Source: DASZHC01 sp035938215 (GTDB taxonomy: Bacteria; Verrucomicrobiota; Verrucomicrobiia; Chthoniobacterales; JAFAMB01). Taken from it: a stretch of DNA of 43,648 nt. The stretch covers positions 1 through 43,648 of the forward strand of contig DASZHC010000084.1 of NCBI GenBank assembly GCA_035938215.1, written 5' to 3'. Positions 23,114-31,753 of this stretch are shown in pieces; within the stretch, counting starts at the first letter, position 1, and each line of letters opens with the position of its first letter. Below the pieces are notes generated by a model. It was not told the origin of the DNA. It was given only the letters and a program-made list of their open reading frames with translations, and searched no databases. The translations under genes were made by a program, and so were the position numbers.

Positions 23114-24886
23114 CTAGTGCGCCGCGAGCCTGACCGTGTCGGGAGCGGGTTGATTTTGAGGCAGATAATCCTCTTCCATTCCAGGAACGCTGTACTCGTA
23201 CGGTCCGTGATAGACCGTTGGCGTCGTTTCAAAATTTCCGTGCGGCGTCGGCCAGGGAACCGTCCATTCCAGGGTGGTCGATTTCCACGGGTTGATTGGC
23301 GCTTTCGGTCCCTTGAACATGCTATAGAAGAAGTTGATCAAGAACGGGATCGTCGACAAACCAAGCGCGAACGCGCTGAGCGTTATAAAAATGTTAACGG
23401 GCTGCTGGCTACGAAGATGCTCGTATTGAGTTGGATCGGCAATTCGGCGCATCATGCCGTTCAGCCCAAGGTTATGCATTGGAAAAAAGGTGCAATTGAA
23501 GAAGATGAAAGCCAGAGCGAAATGAATCTTGCCCCAGGTTTCATTCATCATCCGTCCGAACATTTTCGGGAACCAGAAATAAATCGCCCCGAAAACCCCA
23601 AACAGGCTCCCTCCGAACAACACATAGTGGATGTGCGCAACAATAAAGTAGGTGTGGTGGATGAATAGATCCACCGGAGTAGCGGCCATATAGATCCCGC
23701 TCAAACCGCCGATCACGAACATTGAAACAAAGGCGAGCGCAAAGCACATCGCCGTCGTGTACTTGATCGAGCCGCCCCAAACAGTTCCCATCCAGTTGAA
23801 GGTTTTGATAGCGGACGGGACCGCAATCACCATCGTTGAGAATGAGAAGGTCGCAGAGAGAAGGAGATTCATCCCGCTGACAAACATATGATGTCCCCAA
23901 ACGATGAAACCGAGAACACCGATGGCTACCATCGCGAAAACCATCGCCTTGTATCCAAAAATCGGCTTCCGCGAATTGACCGATATGATTTCCGATACTA
24001 GCCCCATGGCCGGCACTATCATGATGTAGACCTCCGGATGACCAAAAAACCAGAACAAGTGTTGCCAGAGTAGCGGTTGTCCGTAGTTGCTGGAAGAGAA
24101 AAAGCTGGTACCGAAATTGAGGTCGCAAAAAAGCATTGCCGCAGCCGCAGAAAGAACCGGCACAGCCAGAAGCAGCAGGAACGCAGTGATCAACAGCGCC
24201 CAGATCGGGAGAGGCAGCCGAAACATTTTCATCCCGGGCGCGCGCATGTTGATAACGGTCGTGATGTAATTTGCAGCTCCGGCAATGGACGCGAGGCCGT
24301 TCACAAAAAGACCGACGCACCAGCAGCTTTGGCCGATTTGGGTGCCGTTGTACTGCGCATGGGAAGATAACGGGGCATAAGAAGTCCAACCTGAAGCAGG
24401 AAATCCGGTCGGCGCAAAAAAGCTCGATAACAGAATAATGCCGGAGAGAAGGAACAGCCAGTAGGAGAGCGCATTAAAAAACGGAAATGCCATGTCCGGC
24501 GCCCCGATCTTGAGCGGAATGAGAAAGTTGCCGAACACGCCGATCAGCAAAGGCATGATAACAAGAAAGACCATGACCGTCGCGTGCATTGTGAAAAGCG
24601 CGTTATATCCCCCCGGCTGAATGGCGCCCGCAGAAGTTACAAGCCAGCTCGGAAGAAACGAGCCGATGATTGGGACAGGAACCCCCGGGAACGCCAGCTG
24701 GTAGCGCACACCCATGGCGAGCAAACCACCGACAAGCAGGAAAAACAAGCTCGTGAACAGGTATTGTATCGCGATCGTCTTGTGGTCCTCCGACCAGATA
24801 TATTTTCGGAAAAAGCTTAGCTCAGCATGATGGCCGTGTGACGACTCAACTTCTGACGCCTCGGGATGAGCTATGGTTTGTGACAT
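23114..24886 (-). CDS. ctaD: Cytochrome c oxidase subunit I (caa3/aa3 type, class A)
   Basis: Catalytic subunit that reduces oxygen at the haem a3-CuB site and pumps protons. The 590 residues have twelve hydrophobic segments. Visible ligands: FTMHATVM (low-spin haem His), WFFGHPEVYIMIVP (CuB His, the Glu of the D-pathway in HPE and the crosslinked Tyr), GHHMFVSG (the two other CuB His), and the HTYFIVAHIHYVLFG stretch (haem a3 and second haem a His). The K-pathway Lys lies in VPSAIKTFNW. All metal ligands are present, so this is the real terminal oxidase of the operon, unlike the ccoN-like subunit upstream. Follows ctaC by 14 bases. Confidence 0.97.
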   Translation of the reverse strand: MSQTIAHPEASEVESSHGHHAELSFFRKYIWSEDHKTIAIQYLFTSLFFLLVGGLLAMGVRYQLAFPGVPVPIIGSFLPSWLVTSAGAIQPGGYNALFTMHATVMVFLVIMPLLIGVFGNFLIPLKIGAPDMAFPFFNALSYWLFLLSGIILLSSFFAPTGFPASGWTSYAPLSSHAQYNGTQIGQSCWCVGLFVNGLASIAGAANYITTVINMRAPGMKMFRLPLPIWALLITAFLLLLAVPVLSAAAAMLFCDLNFGTSFFSSSNYGQPLLWQHLFWFFGHPEVYIMIVPAMGLVSEIISVNSRKPIFGYKAMVFAMVAIGVLGFIVWGHHMFVSGMNLLLSATFSFSTMVIAVPSAIKTFNWMGTVWGGSIKYTTAMCFALAFVSMFVIGGLSGIYMAATPVDLFIHHTYFIVAHIHYVLFGGSLFGVFGAIYFWFPKMFGRMMNETWGKIHFALAFIFFNCTFFPMHNLGLNGMMRRIADPTQYEHLRSQQPVNIFITLSAFALGLSTIPFLINFFYSMFKGPKAPINPWKSTTLEWTVPWPTPHGNFETTPTVYHGPYEYSVPGMEEDYLPQNQPAPDTVRLAAH

Positions 24887-24900
24887 GAGGTCTCCTGCGG

Positions 24901-25764
24901 TTATTTGCTTTGCGCCGGCGCATTTCCGGCAGGGATAACGGCTGCAGCCGCCTTTTCCTTATACCATTTGTCGAAATCTTCCTGGGTCACAACTTCGATT
25001 TGCGCTTTCATATTGTAGTGGCCTGAGCCACACAGCTGATTACAGGCCAGCTGATAGGACCCGAGCCTGGTTGGAGTGAACCAAACCCAATCGATCGTGC
25101 GACCTGGAACAATGTCCTGGTAAACGCGGAATTGCGGCACGTAAAACGCGTGGATTACGTCCCTTGAATTGAGCCGGACGCGAACCGGTTTGTTGATCGG
25201 AAGCTCCAAAACACTGGATTGAAAGTTGTCCTTTGTGGCCGGATCGTTCGGGTCATTTCCGAATATGTTGTCATTCCCGATCAGTTTGACGTCCGATTGG
25301 CCGAGCTTCCCGTCCGCGCCGGGATATTGAAAACTGAATCCGAACTGGTAGGCCAGCACGCCTACCTCCATTGTGTCCGGGGGCGTTGGCGCATGAAGAA
25401 CGTCCCACCAGAGATGATTGCTATATCCCCAAAGACCGATAAAAATCGCCGTGGGTATACCGGTCCAGAGCAATTCCAGGCGGTTGTTGCCGTGGCTGTA
25501 GGTAGCTTTGGCGCCTTTCCTGGACCGGTACTTAACGAGAAAATAGATGTAGACAACCTGCGTCAGCACGAACACCGCGCCCGTCAGATAATAAATAAAG
25601 TAGGTGAGTTTATCGATCAGGACGCCCCCCTTGCTGGCAACCTCCGGCATCCACCACAGGTCCGACGTACGGACGGCGGCACGCCCACAAACGCCGCTTG
25701 CGATCAGCAGAAGGACGACCATTGCAAGGAAGGCAAGACTTGTTCGCGAAGACTGCTTTAACAT
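24901..25764 (-). CDS. ctaC: Cytochrome c oxidase subunit II (CuA)
   Basis: Accepts electrons from cytochrome c through the binuclear CuA site. The 287 residues begin with a signal-like helix, then a second helix (LTYFIYYLTGAVFVLTQ), and a periplasmic cupredoxin domain. CuA ligands are visible as DVIHAFYVP and CNQLCGSGHYNM (Cys-x3-Cys-x3-His-x2-Met; the usual Glu between the cysteines is Gln). There is no fused cytochrome c domain at the C-terminus, so the electron donor must be a separate protein, presumably one of the upstream monohaem cytochromes. It is preceded by a 69-base gap, longer than most junctions in the operon, so an internal promoter is possible. Confidence 0.95.
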   Translation of the reverse strand: MLKQSSRTSLAFLAMVVLLLIASGVCGRAAVRTSDLWWMPEVASKGGVLIDKLTYFIYYLTGAVFVLTQVVYIYFLVKYRSRKGAKATYSHGNNRLELLWTGIPTAIFIGLWGYSNHLWWDVLHAPTPPDTMEVGVLAYQFGFSFQYPGADGKLGQSDVKLIGNDNIFGNDPNDPATKDNFQSSVLELPINKPVRVRLNSRDVIHAFYVPQFRVYQDIVPGRTIDWVWFTPTRLGSYQLACNQLCGSGHYNMKAQIEVVTQEDFDKWYKEKAAAAVIPAGNAPAQSK

Positions 25765-25833
25765 AAATTAATTCGCTAAGGAACAGTACGCTAGCATACT
25801 GCTATGGCTGGTTGTTGTCATGAGACATTGCCA

Positions 25834-26625
25834 TCAGCCTTTTGTCGGAGGCTGAGCGGGTGCAGGCGGCGCAGATTGATTTTGCTGCCCGGGGTTTGCC
25901 GGTTTTGGTTGCCCTGGTGGCGGACTTCCACCTGCAGCCGCTGCGGCCATGTCTTTCGGCGGCATTTTCTGTAATTCAGCCCAGGTCCATTGTTCTTTGC
26001 GATCTTTGATCTCGTCCCGGACTTGTTTTACCATTTCCGCAGTCACCGGCGGTCCGTTATTTCCCCAGTCGGATCGGACATAGGTCAGAATGGCCGCAAG
26101 CTGTTGATCCGTGTATTGGCCTTCCCAGGGCTGCATCGCATTGTTGAATGCCTTGCCCTCCACCGTCACCGGGCCCTGCAACCCTTTTAAAACGATCGCT
26201 ATCGTATGATTCAGCGCTGGGCCCAACACAATTTCTGATCCCGCCAGAGGTGGATATTGCCCCGGAAGTCCCTGGCCATTCGCTTGGTGGCAGGTAATGC
26301 AATTAGCGGAAAAAAGCGCTTTCCCAACCACTTTTGGATCTGGAGCGACCTGCGCGCCACTTACGACGCCAAACTTCGGTTCATAGTCGAACACATCTGG
26401 TTTAAAGCCGCCGCTGAAGGAAAACAAATAAGCTCCAGCCCAAAAAAGACCCACACCGATTACACCCATGAGCCAGGACGGGATAGGCGCGTCGCCGATC
26501 GTTGGCGCTCCGGATTCTCCCGTAAGAGTCTCTTGCCCACCGGGCAACCCGCTGTCCATTCGGTCAAATGCTTCCTGAGAGCCCGGCACTTGGCCAATAT
26601 GATTTTCTTTCGGGTTAGAGCTCAT
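25834..26625 (-). CDS. Membrane-anchored monohaem cytochrome c (CcoP-position)
   Basis: One haem site, CITCHQANGQGLPG near residue 114, with the distal Met in the NNAMQPW phrase. The N-terminal 70 residues hold one helix (PSWLMGVIGVGLFWAG) that anchors the protein; the C-terminus is a Pro/Gln/Ala-rich tail of about 45 residues. PPLAGSEIVLG is typical of class I cytochromes of this type. It starts directly after the ccoO-like stop (TGAATG), in the position that ccoP has in cbb3 operons, but it has one haem instead of two. Likely passes electrons between ACIII and CuA. Confidence 0.88.
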   Translation of the reverse strand: MSSNPKENHIGQVPGSQEAFDRMDSGLPGGQETLTGESGAPTIGDAPIPSWLMGVIGVGLFWAGAYLFSFSGGFKPDVFDYEPKFGVVSGAQVAPDPKVVGKALFSANCITCHQANGQGLPGQYPPLAGSEIVLGPALNHTIAIVLKGLQGPVTVEGKAFNNAMQPWEGQYTDQQLAAILTYVRSDWGNNGPPVTAEMVKQVRDEIKDRKEQWTWAELQKMPPKDMAAAAAGGSPPPGQPKPANPGQQNQSAPPAPAQPPTKG

Positions 26626-27249
26626 TCACTCCGCCGGTTCGGGTGCCTCGGGTAAAGCATAGTTCTTCTTAAGGGAAATCAGATACGCCACAATAGCCTT
26701 CCCCTCCTCCGTGGGCACAATCTCATATCCGCTGCGTGGAGCACCCGGGCCGTTCAACTTGAGCGCGTCCGCGGAGGCCTGTCCTGAAATCTTCTGCGTC
26801 CTGAATAAATATCGAAACGACGGCATTACAGATTCAGGGTGCACAGATCGCGGATCATAGAGTAAACGATAAAACCATTGGGGATCTGTCTGCCGGACGC
26901 CGATGTTTGCGAGGTCCGCGCCCAGCCGTGAATTTCCCAGGAAGACGTAGTGATCAAACATGTAGTCTCTGGCAACGGTGCGCCGTTTGCCCCATCCTCG
27001 ATCGATATCGGCACCTTCGTTCTCGCCGCGCACAAACTGGCTATGGCAGTACACGCACCCATTCGCCGCAAAAACCCTGGCGCCCTGCTCGGTCGTGCCC
27101 GGGTTCCCCTGGGGTGCAACGGCGCCAGTGTTCGAATCCTTGTTGGGCTGCATGCCGGCGAAAGTGATGTACGGATAGGCTACAAAGGCCAGCCATGAAG
27201 CTCCGAAAAGCCCAAAAACTCCAAGGAACAAATGGGCAAACTTGTTCAC
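26626..27249 (-). CDS. CcoO-like monohaem cytochrome c subunit
   Basis: Resembles the membrane-bound cytochrome c subunit of cbb3 oxidases. One N-terminal helix (FAHLFLGVFGLFGASWLAF), then the haem site GCVYCHSQFVRG near residue 64, and the CcoO-typical second half DLANIGVRQTDPQWFYRLLYDPRSV and PESVMPSFRYLF with the distal Met. The haem site is intact. The start is a GTG overlapping the ccoN-like stop by four bases (GTGA), so the two are translationally coupled. The usual partner, the catalytic CcoN, has lost most of its ligands here. Confidence 0.9.
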   Translation of the reverse strand: MNKFAHLFLGVFGLFGASWLAFVAYPYITFAGMQPNKDSNTGAVAPQGNPGTTEQGARVFAANGCVYCHSQFVRGENEGADIDRGWGKRRTVARDYMFDHYVFLGNSRLGADLANIGVRQTDPQWFYRLLYDPRSVHPESVMPSFRYLFRTQKISGQASADALKLNGPGAPRSGYEIVPTEEGKAIVAYLISLKKNYALPEAPEPAE

Positions 27250-28745
27250 GCGACAGTCACCTCCGGTGTTCTTTCCATCGAAGTCTCGGGAACATCCGAG
27301 CGGTTTCGCACTCGACCCGGAAGCAGGAGTATCAACCCTACCGTAATAGCGAACGTGACGTTAGCCGCGAAAATGATAAGGGCGGCAACAGATTGAATCA
27401 TCAGAAATGGCTTCAAAAGATCACCGATCGCGTCCATCGAAACTTTGGCGTCTTGCAAACCAAAACCCTGAATCAACCCGCCCATCGTAAGATCGAACCA
27501 GAGCAGCGCAAATCCAACGACGCTGAGCCAGAAATGAAACTCGGCGATGCCCTCAAAGATGATCCGCCGATCTAAGAGGCGCGGCAAAAGATAGTAAATT
27601 GCCCCAAACAGAATCAGGCTGCAAAAACCGTAAAGGAAAAGATGATTTTGACCAAGGATAACCAGGGTGAACTCCGTGAACTGCCCAATCTTCCGTAACG
27701 AATTCGTTGCCGCCTCAAAGCCATAGAACGTAAACATCATGGCCCCTAGCGCCACAAAACGAAACACCAGACTCGACCCTCCGCGTTCGACCGCCGATCT
27801 CGTGGTCATGTGAAAATTCGCGGCCACCGCAAGAACCGGAATAAGAGCCAGGACATTGGCGACAATTCCCATCGTCACCATCCACACTGGGAAGGGCCCC
27901 CCAATGAACACGGTCATGCCACTGAATGCCGCGCACCCGATCCATGCCCAAAAACCGAGGAGGGCCAATTTATAGCTGTAGATCGGTTTTTCGAGGGACT
28001 TGGGGATGATGTAATAGGCCACCGCAAGAGCGAGCGGCGCGAGCCATAGACCAAAGAGACTTTTCTCATACCAGGCGTGAATCGCTCCCTGCGAAACGCC
28101 AGGCGCCGGCCCGATTGAGCTCAAAGGTAGATTCAAAACGATATTTGCAGTCGTGAAGCTCCATGCAAAACAGAGCAACGCCGCGAAAATATACCACTCG
28201 GACACATAAACGGATCCGGATTCTCGATTCCAGATAACCACGACCGCCCAGATCCCAAAAAACAAGAACCCGAGCAGGAGAAGAAAAGCAGCGTGAAACG
28301 GGAAATCCAAGAGTGGCCTGCCATTGCCACCTCCGCCCAGGACCGAGAGAATGCCGACGCCGACCCCAATGTTCCACGTAACTCCGGACAACACAGGAAG
28401 ATAGCCGGTCCGATGTGCCGTATTGCAAAGCTGCGAAACCAACCAGATTGCCACGCCCATTCCAGCTGTGGACAACCAGCCATAAACAAGAGCATTCTGA
28501 AAAGCCGGGAAAACCCTGCCGAAAGTCAGCCAGGGGAGATTCGAGAATATAGTCAGGGAGCCTGGCCGGTGGCATTCGGTGGAAACCAGTAGTCCCAAGC
28601 AGGAGGAAACCAGCAACCAAAAAACAGCCGAAACAAGAAAGACCAGAACCGGCACCCGGACCGCGTAGCCGGTGCCCTCGCGATCGTCGCGCCCACTCGG
28701 AAGATTGTCTAGCGGAATAGTTTCTGGAATAGCGGGCTGATTCAT
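27246..28745 (-). CDS. CcoN-like haem-copper oxidase subunit I homologue lacking metal ligands
   Basis: Homologous to cbb3 oxidase subunit I over the whole 499 residues, about 12 hydrophobic segments. Aligned by eye: PWLTFGRVFPAFQNA matches PWLSFGRLRPLHTNA, but the low-spin haem His is F82. HAWYEKSLFGLW matches the WWYGHNAVGFF region; the CuB His is K228. The SGMTVFIGGP run matches AGPHHLHYTA; the two CuB His are T278 and V279. LGQNHLF matches GHVHSG; the haem b3 His is Q366 and only the second low-spin His, H368, remains. LEKPIYSYKL and FGAIYYLLPRL are kept. So no dioxygen or NO chemistry of the usual kind is expected. It is translationally coupled to the intact ccoO-like gene, suggesting a scaffold role. 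Confidence 0.85.
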   Translation of the reverse strand: MNQPAIPETIPLDNLPSGRDDREGTGYAVRVPVLVFLVSAVFWLLVSSCLGLLVSTECHRPGSLTIFSNLPWLTFGRVFPAFQNALVYGWLSTAGMGVAIWLVSQLCNTAHRTGYLPVLSGVTWNIGVGVGILSVLGGGGNGRPLLDFPFHAAFLLLLGFLFFGIWAVVVIWNRESGSVYVSEWYIFAALLCFAWSFTTANIVLNLPLSSIGPAPGVSQGAIHAWYEKSLFGLWLAPLALAVAYYIIPKSLEKPIYSYKLALLGFWAWIGCAAFSGMTVFIGGPFPVWMVTMGIVANVLALIPVLAVAANFHMTTRSAVERGGSSLVFRFVALGAMMFTFYGFEAATNSLRKIGQFTEFTLVILGQNHLFLYGFCSLILFGAIYYLLPRLLDRRIIFEGIAEFHFWLSVVGFALLWFDLTMGGLIQGFGLQDAKVSMDAIGDLLKPFLMIQSVAALIIFAANVTFAITVGLILLLPGRVRNRSDVPETSMERTPEVTVA

Positions 28746-28760
28746 CGGTCTTAAGAGAAT

Positions 28761-29192
28761 TCAGGGATTTGTCGCACTGCTCTGCGCGGGAACCGGGGTA
28801 GCAGCTGGAGCCGGTGTAGCACTTGGACCCAGCGCAGCGCCAGCTCCCGGCGAGGGACTTCCAGCCGGCGAAGGATTGCTGATCGGCCCCGCTGCATGGG
28901 GTCGAACGGATTGCAATTCGGCCAACACCAGACTCATCGCTCGGTTGATCGGAATTCCCACCACTCCCTTCGCCTTATCCACCCAGTGATATTGCGTGAG
29001 AATTCTTTCGTTTTCCCCGTTGAGCTCGGCAAGGTTCTTCAGACGATGTTCCTTGCGAACTTCATCATAGGTTTGGACATGTTCGCGTTGCAGAACGAGC
29101 AATGCGACCAAACCAAGGAACAAAAGAAGCATCACCACGCCGGTGATTATCATTGAAGTCGAAACTCGGTTCTTTTGGGCAGTTCTTCTCAT
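28761..29192 (-). CDS. Small one-helix protein of the ACIII-oxidase operon
   Basis: One transmembrane helix near the N-terminus (STSMIITGVVMLLLFLGL), then a charged region that includes YHWVDKAKGVVGIPINRAMS and a Pro/Ala/Ser-rich tail of about 50 residues. The WVDKxKGVVxIPIxRAM phrase recurs, as I remember it, in unnamed proteins of ACIII and cox clusters. I take ATG 29192; a TTG at 29201 overlapping the actF stop is the alternative. Placement between actF and the ccoN-like gene suggests an assembly or supercomplex-linking role. No function can be assigned from sequence. Confidence 0.7.
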   Translation of the reverse strand: MRRTAQKNRVSTSMIITGVVMLLLFLGLVALLVLQREHVQTYDEVRKEHRLKNLAELNGENERILTQYHWVDKAKGVVGIPINRAMSLVLAELQSVRPHAAGPISNPSPAGSPSPGAGAALGPSATPAPAATPVPAQSSATNP

Positions 29193-29197
29193 CAAAC

Positions 29198-30439
29198 TCA
29201 ATTACTCAGTTTGAGCGACTCAACCAGCCGAGGGTCGCGCGCTGGAAAAAGAGAAGCTGTGCCCAGGCGCCGCAGAAACAGAAACGCAAGCAGACACCCA
29301 ATCGCAAGAAGCGACAGGAAATCGAGAATATCGATTTGGAATCCGCGCGGATGAACGAAAGGCAATATGGTCACATAAGTGTCAAGAACATGCATGCCAA
29401 GCACCCAATAGGAGATTGCCACGAGGAGCTTCGGGCTGCGTTTGGTGAACTGGAAGAGCAGGTACAGGAAGGGCACGAAGAATCGCCCAATAACGAGGAA
29501 CGTGTTGAGGATGTTCCAGGATTCAATGTTCCTGCGCAGAAACCATTCGGTTTCTTCCGGGATGTTCGCGTACCAGATCAACATGTATTGAGAAAAGCCG
29601 ATATAGCCCCAGAAAATAGAGAAAGTGAACAGGAGCTTCCCCATGATATGGTAATGCTCCTCGTTCACAAACCGCAGGTAACCGGCATCTCGCACCGCCG
29701 TCACGACGATGATTATCAGGGCCATTCCGGCGCCCCCAGCCCCGGCAAAAATGTAAACACCCCACATGGTCGAGGCCCAGCGATAGTCCGGAGATGAGAA
29801 CCAATCAAAGGATAGTAAAGTCGTGCATGCGGCAAAAACGAGAATCCCCGGGAAAGAAACGCCGCGCATCTGGATAGACCACCTGGGATCGCCGTCGCTA
29901 TCTTGACGAATCGAGGTACGGCGAAAATACTGAGCAGCGAGGCCGAAGAATGCAAAGTAGAGAATCGCTCGCAGCCAAAAGAACGGAATCACAACAGACC
30001 CGAAGCGAAGCTCGAAATATCCGAGCTTGTCTGCCAAATGTGGATCCAGCACCGGACTCTCCTTCGCACCAATCCAATCCCAGATATCTCGACGCACGAC
30101 GAACAGAGGCAAAAAGAACAGGATCATCCAGGGCAAAAGGCATGCCAGATTCTCCATTTGTCGCCGGACAACGATACCCCAGCCCGAATCGGTCGCATGA
30201 TGCACCAATATCCAGAAGAAGCATCCCAGCAGGGCTGTGAAAAAAAAGAGGAAGCCGAAAAGCCACGAAAATGCGAACTGCCTCCTCAATTCGCTGCCTG
30301 CCGGAGCAGCAAACCCAATGGTCAAGGTAATCAAAAGCGCGCCGGCTCCGACCGCGAGAAGCGCCAGGAAAATCCTGTTCATGTTCCGGCCATGAAAAGT
30401 CTCGGGTCTTGGAACTCTAAGTTGTTCGTGACTCATCAT
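29198..30439 (-). CDS. actF: ACIII subunit ActF (NrfD/PsrC-like membrane subunit)
   Basis: Ten-helix NrfD/PsrC-type membrane protein of alternative complex III, the paralogue of ActC (413 residues here, shorter than ActC). Visible segments: FAFSWLFGFLFFFTALLG, ILYFAFFGLAAQYF, MWGVYIFAGAGGAGMALI, LLFTFSIFWGYIGFSQYML and HVLDTYVTILPFVHP. The FWGYIGFSQYMLIWYANIPEE phrase is characteristic of ActF. It starts two bases after actE and is followed by the small one-helix protein. Quinol is oxidised on the ActC side in known structures; ActF is mainly structural. Confidence 0.9.
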   Translation of the reverse strand: MMSHEQLRVPRPETFHGRNMNRIFLALLAVGAGALLITLTIGFAAPAGSELRRQFAFSWLFGFLFFFTALLGCFFWILVHHATDSGWGIVVRRQMENLACLLPWMILFFLPLFVVRRDIWDWIGAKESPVLDPHLADKLGYFELRFGSVVIPFFWLRAILYFAFFGLAAQYFRRTSIRQDSDGDPRWSIQMRGVSFPGILVFAACTTLLSFDWFSSPDYRWASTMWGVYIFAGAGGAGMALIIIVVTAVRDAGYLRFVNEEHYHIMGKLLFTFSIFWGYIGFSQYMLIWYANIPEETEWFLRRNIESWNILNTFLVIGRFFVPFLYLLFQFTKRSPKLLVAISYWVLGMHVLDTYVTILPFVHPRGFQIDILDFLSLLAIGCLLAFLFLRRLGTASLFPARDPRLVESLKLSN

Positions 30440-30441
30440 GT

Positions 30442-31200
30442 TTATCGCGTCGTTGCTTGCTGAGGCTGAGCCGGTTGCTGAGCGGGTCCCGGAGGTGACG
30501 GATTTCCGGCCTTTAGCTCGGCCTCCAGCGCAGCCCGGTGATCAGCGGGAACGTCGTCGAGGCGCGCATTCTGGCTCTTTTGGAGCGCCCGCATATAGGC
30601 GATCATCGCCCACCGATCCTTTACAGTGACCTTGTCGCCGTACGCCATCATGGTGTTATAACCATGGGTGATGGTATTAAAAATCTGTCCATCGGCCATC
30701 TGGCGATATTTGTCCTGGTGGTAGTTCGCGATACCCAGCAGACCGTATTTGGAAGCAATCCCGTTCCCTTGACCCGTCGCTCCGTGGCAAACCGCACAGT
30801 TGATCGTAAAGACTTTTTGCCCTCGCTCCAGAAGCCCCGGGGTTACAGGAAGGGGTATGCCAGTTCCCCACTGGTCACCCATCTTTCCGGTGTTCATATA
30901 GTCAGTGCCTACCGAAAACTCTCCGAGTGGCGAACTGACGTCGTCCGTGGGAACTCCTGAATTTTGCATCGGATGACCCGGAATATCGTATCCCATCGGA
31001 ACGGTTCCATCGACTGGGGGACGAGCTGCGCGGCCATCGGAAAAGAACGAGCTTGGTTTTTGGAATTTCACCTTATCCTGCCGCTTCATGTCGCCGAAAA
31101 ACTCGATGGCGGGCACTTGCCGATGTTGTCCCTGGAACCCCAACAAGGCGATCACCATGCAGGTCAACAAAGAAAAGCCAATCAAGAAGTTCCTAATCAT
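30442..31200 (-). CDS. actE: ACIII subunit ActE (monohaem cytochrome c)
   Basis: Membrane-anchored or secreted cytochrome c of ACIII that takes electrons from the haems of ActA. The 252 residues begin with a hydrophobic helix (FLIGFSLLTCMVIALLG). The haem motif CAVCHGATGQGNG is near residue 137, and the distal Met lies in HGYNTMMAYGDKV. FNTITHGYNTMMAYG and DRWAMIAYMRALQKSQNA are typical of ActE. The tail is Pro/Gln/Ala-rich. The start ATG overlaps the end of actD by eight bases, so it is translationally coupled. Confidence 0.92.
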   Translation of the reverse strand: MIRNFLIGFSLLTCMVIALLGFQGQHRQVPAIEFFGDMKRQDKVKFQKPSSFFSDGRAARPPVDGTVPMGYDIPGHPMQNSGVPTDDVSSPLGEFSVGTDYMNTGKMGDQWGTGIPLPVTPGLLERGQKVFTINCAVCHGATGQGNGIASKYGLLGIANYHQDKYRQMADGQIFNTITHGYNTMMAYGDKVTVKDRWAMIAYMRALQKSQNARLDDVPADHRAALEAELKAGNPSPPGPAQQPAQPQQATTR

Positions 31201-31753
31201 TCTCGTAAAGCACCGTGACGCCTTGACCGCCGATCTCTTCCAGAAATTCTCGAGTCCCTATTTCGGAAAATTTTGGATCCACAGCTTCTATTGCCAGGAA
31301 AAAGGCGTCGTTCGTAACACGCTTGAAGGGCTCGAAATCGAACAGAGGATGATGCAATCGAGGCAGGCGATTCATCAAGAAGACGCCAAAGAAGGCCGTG
31401 AAAGCCGAAAGTAAGACCGTCAGCTCGAACATGATCGGGAGAAAAGGCGGAACGGTGAAAAAATTCACGGGCTTTCCATGAACAATGAGGGGATACAGGT
31501 AGGAGGAAGGAATGAACTCCAGGAGCACCGCGGTTGCGAAACCGGTAAACCCACCGCAAAAAATGATGTAGCCAAGCGTCGACTTTCCGAGCCCCATTGC
31601 CTTGTTCATCCCATGAATCGGGAACGGGGAATGGACATCCCAGAATCGGTACCCTTGGTCGCGCACCTTTTCGGCCGCCCCAAAAAGAGCAGTGGCGCTG
31701 GGAAACTCAGCAATAACTCCGAAAACTGATCTTTCGGCGGCTGCGGCACTCAT
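31193..31753 (-). CDS. actD: ACIII subunit ActD (DUF3341)
   Basis: Small membrane subunit, 186 residues, in the DUF3341 family. Two helices (LGYIIFCGGFTGFATAVLLE and MFELTVLLSAFTAFFGVFL) follow an N-terminal cytoplasmic domain with FGVIAEFPSATALFGAAEKVRDQGY and DVHSPFPIHGM, the hallmark phrases. The C-terminus has RVTNDAFFLAIEAVD. It packs against ActC in known ACIII structures. Its ATG overlaps the actC stop by four bases (ATGA). Confidence 0.93.
   Translation of the reverse strand: MSAAAAERSVFGVIAEFPSATALFGAAEKVRDQGYRFWDVHSPFPIHGMNKAMGLGKSTLGYIIFCGGFTGFATAVLLEFIPSSYLYPLIVHGKPVNFFTVPPFLPIMFELTVLLSAFTAFFGVFLMNRLPRLHHPLFDFEPFKRVTNDAFFLAIEAVDPKFSEIGTREFLEEIGGQGVTVLYEND

Noticed and set aside
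29153..29797. Open frame on the plus strand opposite the 3' end of actF (214 codons)
   Set aside because: Antisense to a well-supported ActF; the translation is charged and unrecognisable.
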